Assembly (NCBI GenBank): GCA_041751955.1
Contig: JBGSIB010000050.1
Location: 102,567 to 166,566, forward strand
Direction of reading: 5' to 3'
From: UBA2040 sp041751955
Lineage (GTDB): Bacteria > Bacteroidota > Bacteroidia > Flavobacteriales_D > Crocinitomicaceae
DNA length: 64,000 bases
Part shown: in pieces, positions 62,602 through 64,000 of the stretch
Layout: each line of letters begins with the position of its first letter
Position numbering within the stretch: position 1 is the stretch's first letter
Notes under the pieces: generated by a model
What the model was told of the DNA's origin: nothing
The model's input: the letters and a program-made list of their open reading frames with translations, nothing else
Databases searched by the model: none
Made by a program: the position numbers and the translations under genes

Positions 62602-62634
62602 AGGTTCTAATCTTCAAATGCTTTTGTAGAACCT
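62602..62634 (+). terminator. Terminator of pdhB
   Basis: AGGTTCTA (62602-62609) pairs perfectly with TAGAACCT (62627-62634), with T-rich sequence after it. Confidence 0.75.
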
Positions 62635-62661
62635 TTCTTGTAGATTTTTTTTGGTGATTGA

Positions 62662-62879
62662 TCCGTATACCGAGAGTCTGCAAAACGCTTTTATAAAGAC
62701 ATACCTCTATACTATGACCTTTTAGGAGCTTATAATTCATGGTTGGGCATGGTGATCACAGGCTCGATTGAGGATAATTTTAAGGTACATCAAAATATTT
62801 AAAGAACATCTGGATTCAAGGTGAACGAACATTTAATCTTAAAAGTGTCCGACTTACTTTGGAAAAGCATGGGCAATGA
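62662..62879 (+). pseudogene. Possible decayed gene remnant
   Basis: An open frame from 62662 without a usable start codon encodes 46 protein-like residues (RFYKDIPLYYDLLGAYNSW, then GMVITGSIEDNF) and stops at 62800-62802. A second segment in a shifted frame, from 62802, gives KNIWIQGERTFNLKSV and then LEKHGQ, with a stop at 62877-62879. The stop is three bases ahead of the next terminator. It reads like a frameshifted 3' end of a lost gene. No family is recognised. Confidence 0.35.
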
Positions 62880-62881
62880 GC

Positions 62882-62916
62882 AAAAAAAAGGGATACCATT
62901 CGGTATCCCTTTTTTT
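62882..62916. terminator. Strong bidirectional terminator
   Basis: GGGATACC (62890-62897) pairs with GGTATCCC (62902-62909) over a 4-nt loop, with an A run before (62882-62889) and a T run after (62910-62916). It serves the OmpA gene on the minus strand. Confidence 0.93.
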
Positions 62917-62934
62917 ATTCATAAAACTTTTGAA

Positions 62935-64000
62935 CTATAACAATTGAAACTCAACTCGACGATTCATTGCTCTTCCTGAAACACTGTCATTCGATTGCGC
63001 AGGTTGTGTAGTTCCGAAATAAGATATTTGAATTCTAGAAGCTTCAATTCCTTTGCTCATCAAGTAATTTTTCGCGGACTGAGCTCTGTTTTTTGATAAA
63101 TCTTCATTCATATCCTCATCTCCACGAGAATCTGCATGACCTTTAACCATTATTTTTTTGCTTGGATCCGCTTTTAATTGAGCAGCAATTCCATCCAATT
63201 TAGCTTTTTCCATTGGGCTCAAATCGTAAGAAGAAGTTTCAAAGTAAACGATAGACCATGCATTTGCCATTGCTCCAGCCGACATAACTTTTGGTGCACA
63301 ACCTTCATCTGCGATTGAACCCTTTTCATTCGGACATTTGTCAATATTATCAGCTACACCATCCTTATCTGAATCAGGACAACCATTTGTAGAGAAGAAT
63401 CCTTTTTCCTCTGGACAAGCGTCAAATGCATCAGCAATACCATCATTGTCAGTATCCAATTTTGACAAGTCAGAAACTCCTTTAGAATCTACAGGATTGC
63501 TTGCAGGGGTTGCCAATTCTTCGTCTAAGTAATTTGGCACACCGTCTTTGTCATCGTCCAACATTCCAGCTCTCATTATGTCCAATTCCGCAGCCAAAGC
63601 ATCTAAATCTTTTTGATTAACTGATTTAGTTGGTGTCCAATCTGCATGTGTTTCATTCTTGCCAAAATAATAGGACATGCCAACCGTTGCAGTATAAAAA
63701 TGACCATTTAGGCCATAGTCGTCGCCTTTATAATGACTGTTGTAATAATCTGTTGTAATAATCTGTTGTATAATCCCAGGTGTGGTGTAAGCGTGAAATT
63801 CCATGTATGCTTCCATCAAAATTTAAAGATAGTCGATTGTTTACTTTAAACATTGGGCTAATTCCAAATGTGTAAACACCCACTTTGTCATTTTTTTTAG
63901 AATATATAGGAAAGCCTTCACTTGAAAGGTTTCCTAGACCAACGCCAGTATGCATCATAACAGTGAATTTATTAGTCCATTCATGAAAATTACAGATATT
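62935..64000 (-). pseudogene. OmpA-family outer-membrane protein, frameshifted by a 13-bp duplication (5' end outside window)
   Basis: The 3' part (62935-63760) encodes an end-of-barrel region, thrombospondin type 3 calcium repeats (DTDNDGIADAFDACPEEKG, DSDKDGVADNIDKCPNEKG) and an OmpA C-terminal peptidoglycan-binding domain (VKGHADSRGDEDMNEDLSKNR). The 5' part, in another frame, runs from the window edge through FTVMMHTGVGLGN and LSLNFDGSIHG to a stop at 63728-63730. Both belong to one protein. Removing one copy of the tandem 13-bp unit at 63744-63769 restores a single frame (DYTTDYYNSHYKGDDYG). The intact protein would anchor the outer membrane to peptidoglycan. Confidence 0.88.
63737..63769. 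repeat. 13-bp tandem duplication in the OmpA-family gene
   Basis: AATAATCTGTTGT occurs at 63744-63756 and again at 63757-63769, with a 7-nt partial copy (CTGTTGT) at 63737-63743. The unit is not a multiple of three, so an extra copy shifts the frame. Confidence 0.9.

Overview
The window is a low-GC, densely coded chromosomal segment from a member of the Bacteroidota, most likely order Flavobacteriales (a Crocinitomicaceae/Fluviicola-like lineage is my guess, not shown). The evidence is several proteins with type IX secretion (T9SS) C-terminal sorting domains, a CHU_C-type (type B) sorting domain, DUF5686/DUF4230/GWxTD family proteins, many short lipoproteins, and promoters of the Bacteroidota form TTG-N18-20-TAnnTTTG. 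I saw no tRNA, rRNA, CRISPR array, intact transposon or prophage.

Layout. 1-4628: 3' end of a T9SS protein, an RluA-family pseudouridine synthase (-), then an AT-rich accessory islet (GH16 glycosidase, lipoprotein, and an S74/T9SS gene broken by an in-frame stop). 4683-8823: core GTPases era and der, separated by three degenerate ~46-nt repeats, then ppx and pyrF. 8990-12088: intergenic repeats, a 56-residue membrane protein, fumC, a TonB-type transducer, and a small membrane protein coupled to a 1921-residue alpha-2-macroglobulin-like protein (12081-17846). 18099-25312: fatty acid hydroxylase/sterol desaturase, a Lys-rich two-module protein, glyS, an RCC1-like T9SS type B protein, two small secreted proteins and engB. 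25439-32832: HMA lipoprotein, alpha/beta hydrolase, VWA protein, two tandem T9SS paralogues, fabD. 33399-40828: a compact run of seven same-strand genes, the last six overlapping (LuxE-like acyltransferase, giant TolB-propeller/outer-membrane-barrel protein, half-size TauE, M20 amidohydrolase, two DUF4230 proteins, lipoprotein), converging on recQ. 43184-47182: tatC, DUF5686 outer-membrane protein, lptB. 48097-53841: Omp85-like protein, rmuC, GWxTD lipoprotein, mlaF/mlaE-type lipid transporter genes. 53938-59436: SprT-like protein, manC, a TonB plug protein without a barrel, a lipoprotein, a CNT nucleoside transporter with an extra N-terminal domain, and a bifunctional nuclease. 59544-62579: etfA, etfB, pdhB. 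62602-64000: a decayed gene remnant and an OmpA-family gene frameshifted by a 13-bp tandem duplication.

How it fits together. Most content is housekeeping: ribosome assembly GTPases, envelope biogenesis (tatC, lptB, mlaE/F, Omp85, TonB, OmpA), central metabolism (fumC, pdhB, etfAB, fabD, pyrF) and translation (glyS, RluA). Scattered among it are fast-evolving secreted or surface proteins. The points most worth a second look are the two disrupted surface-protein genes (3627-4571 and 62935-64000), the overlapping operon at 33399-40828, the coding-like repeats between era and der, the domain-architecture oddities (thioester-less macroglobulin, CNT with extra N-terminal domain, barrel-less plug) and a family of short intergenic inverted repeats carrying TTCGACTACGCTCA-like cores.
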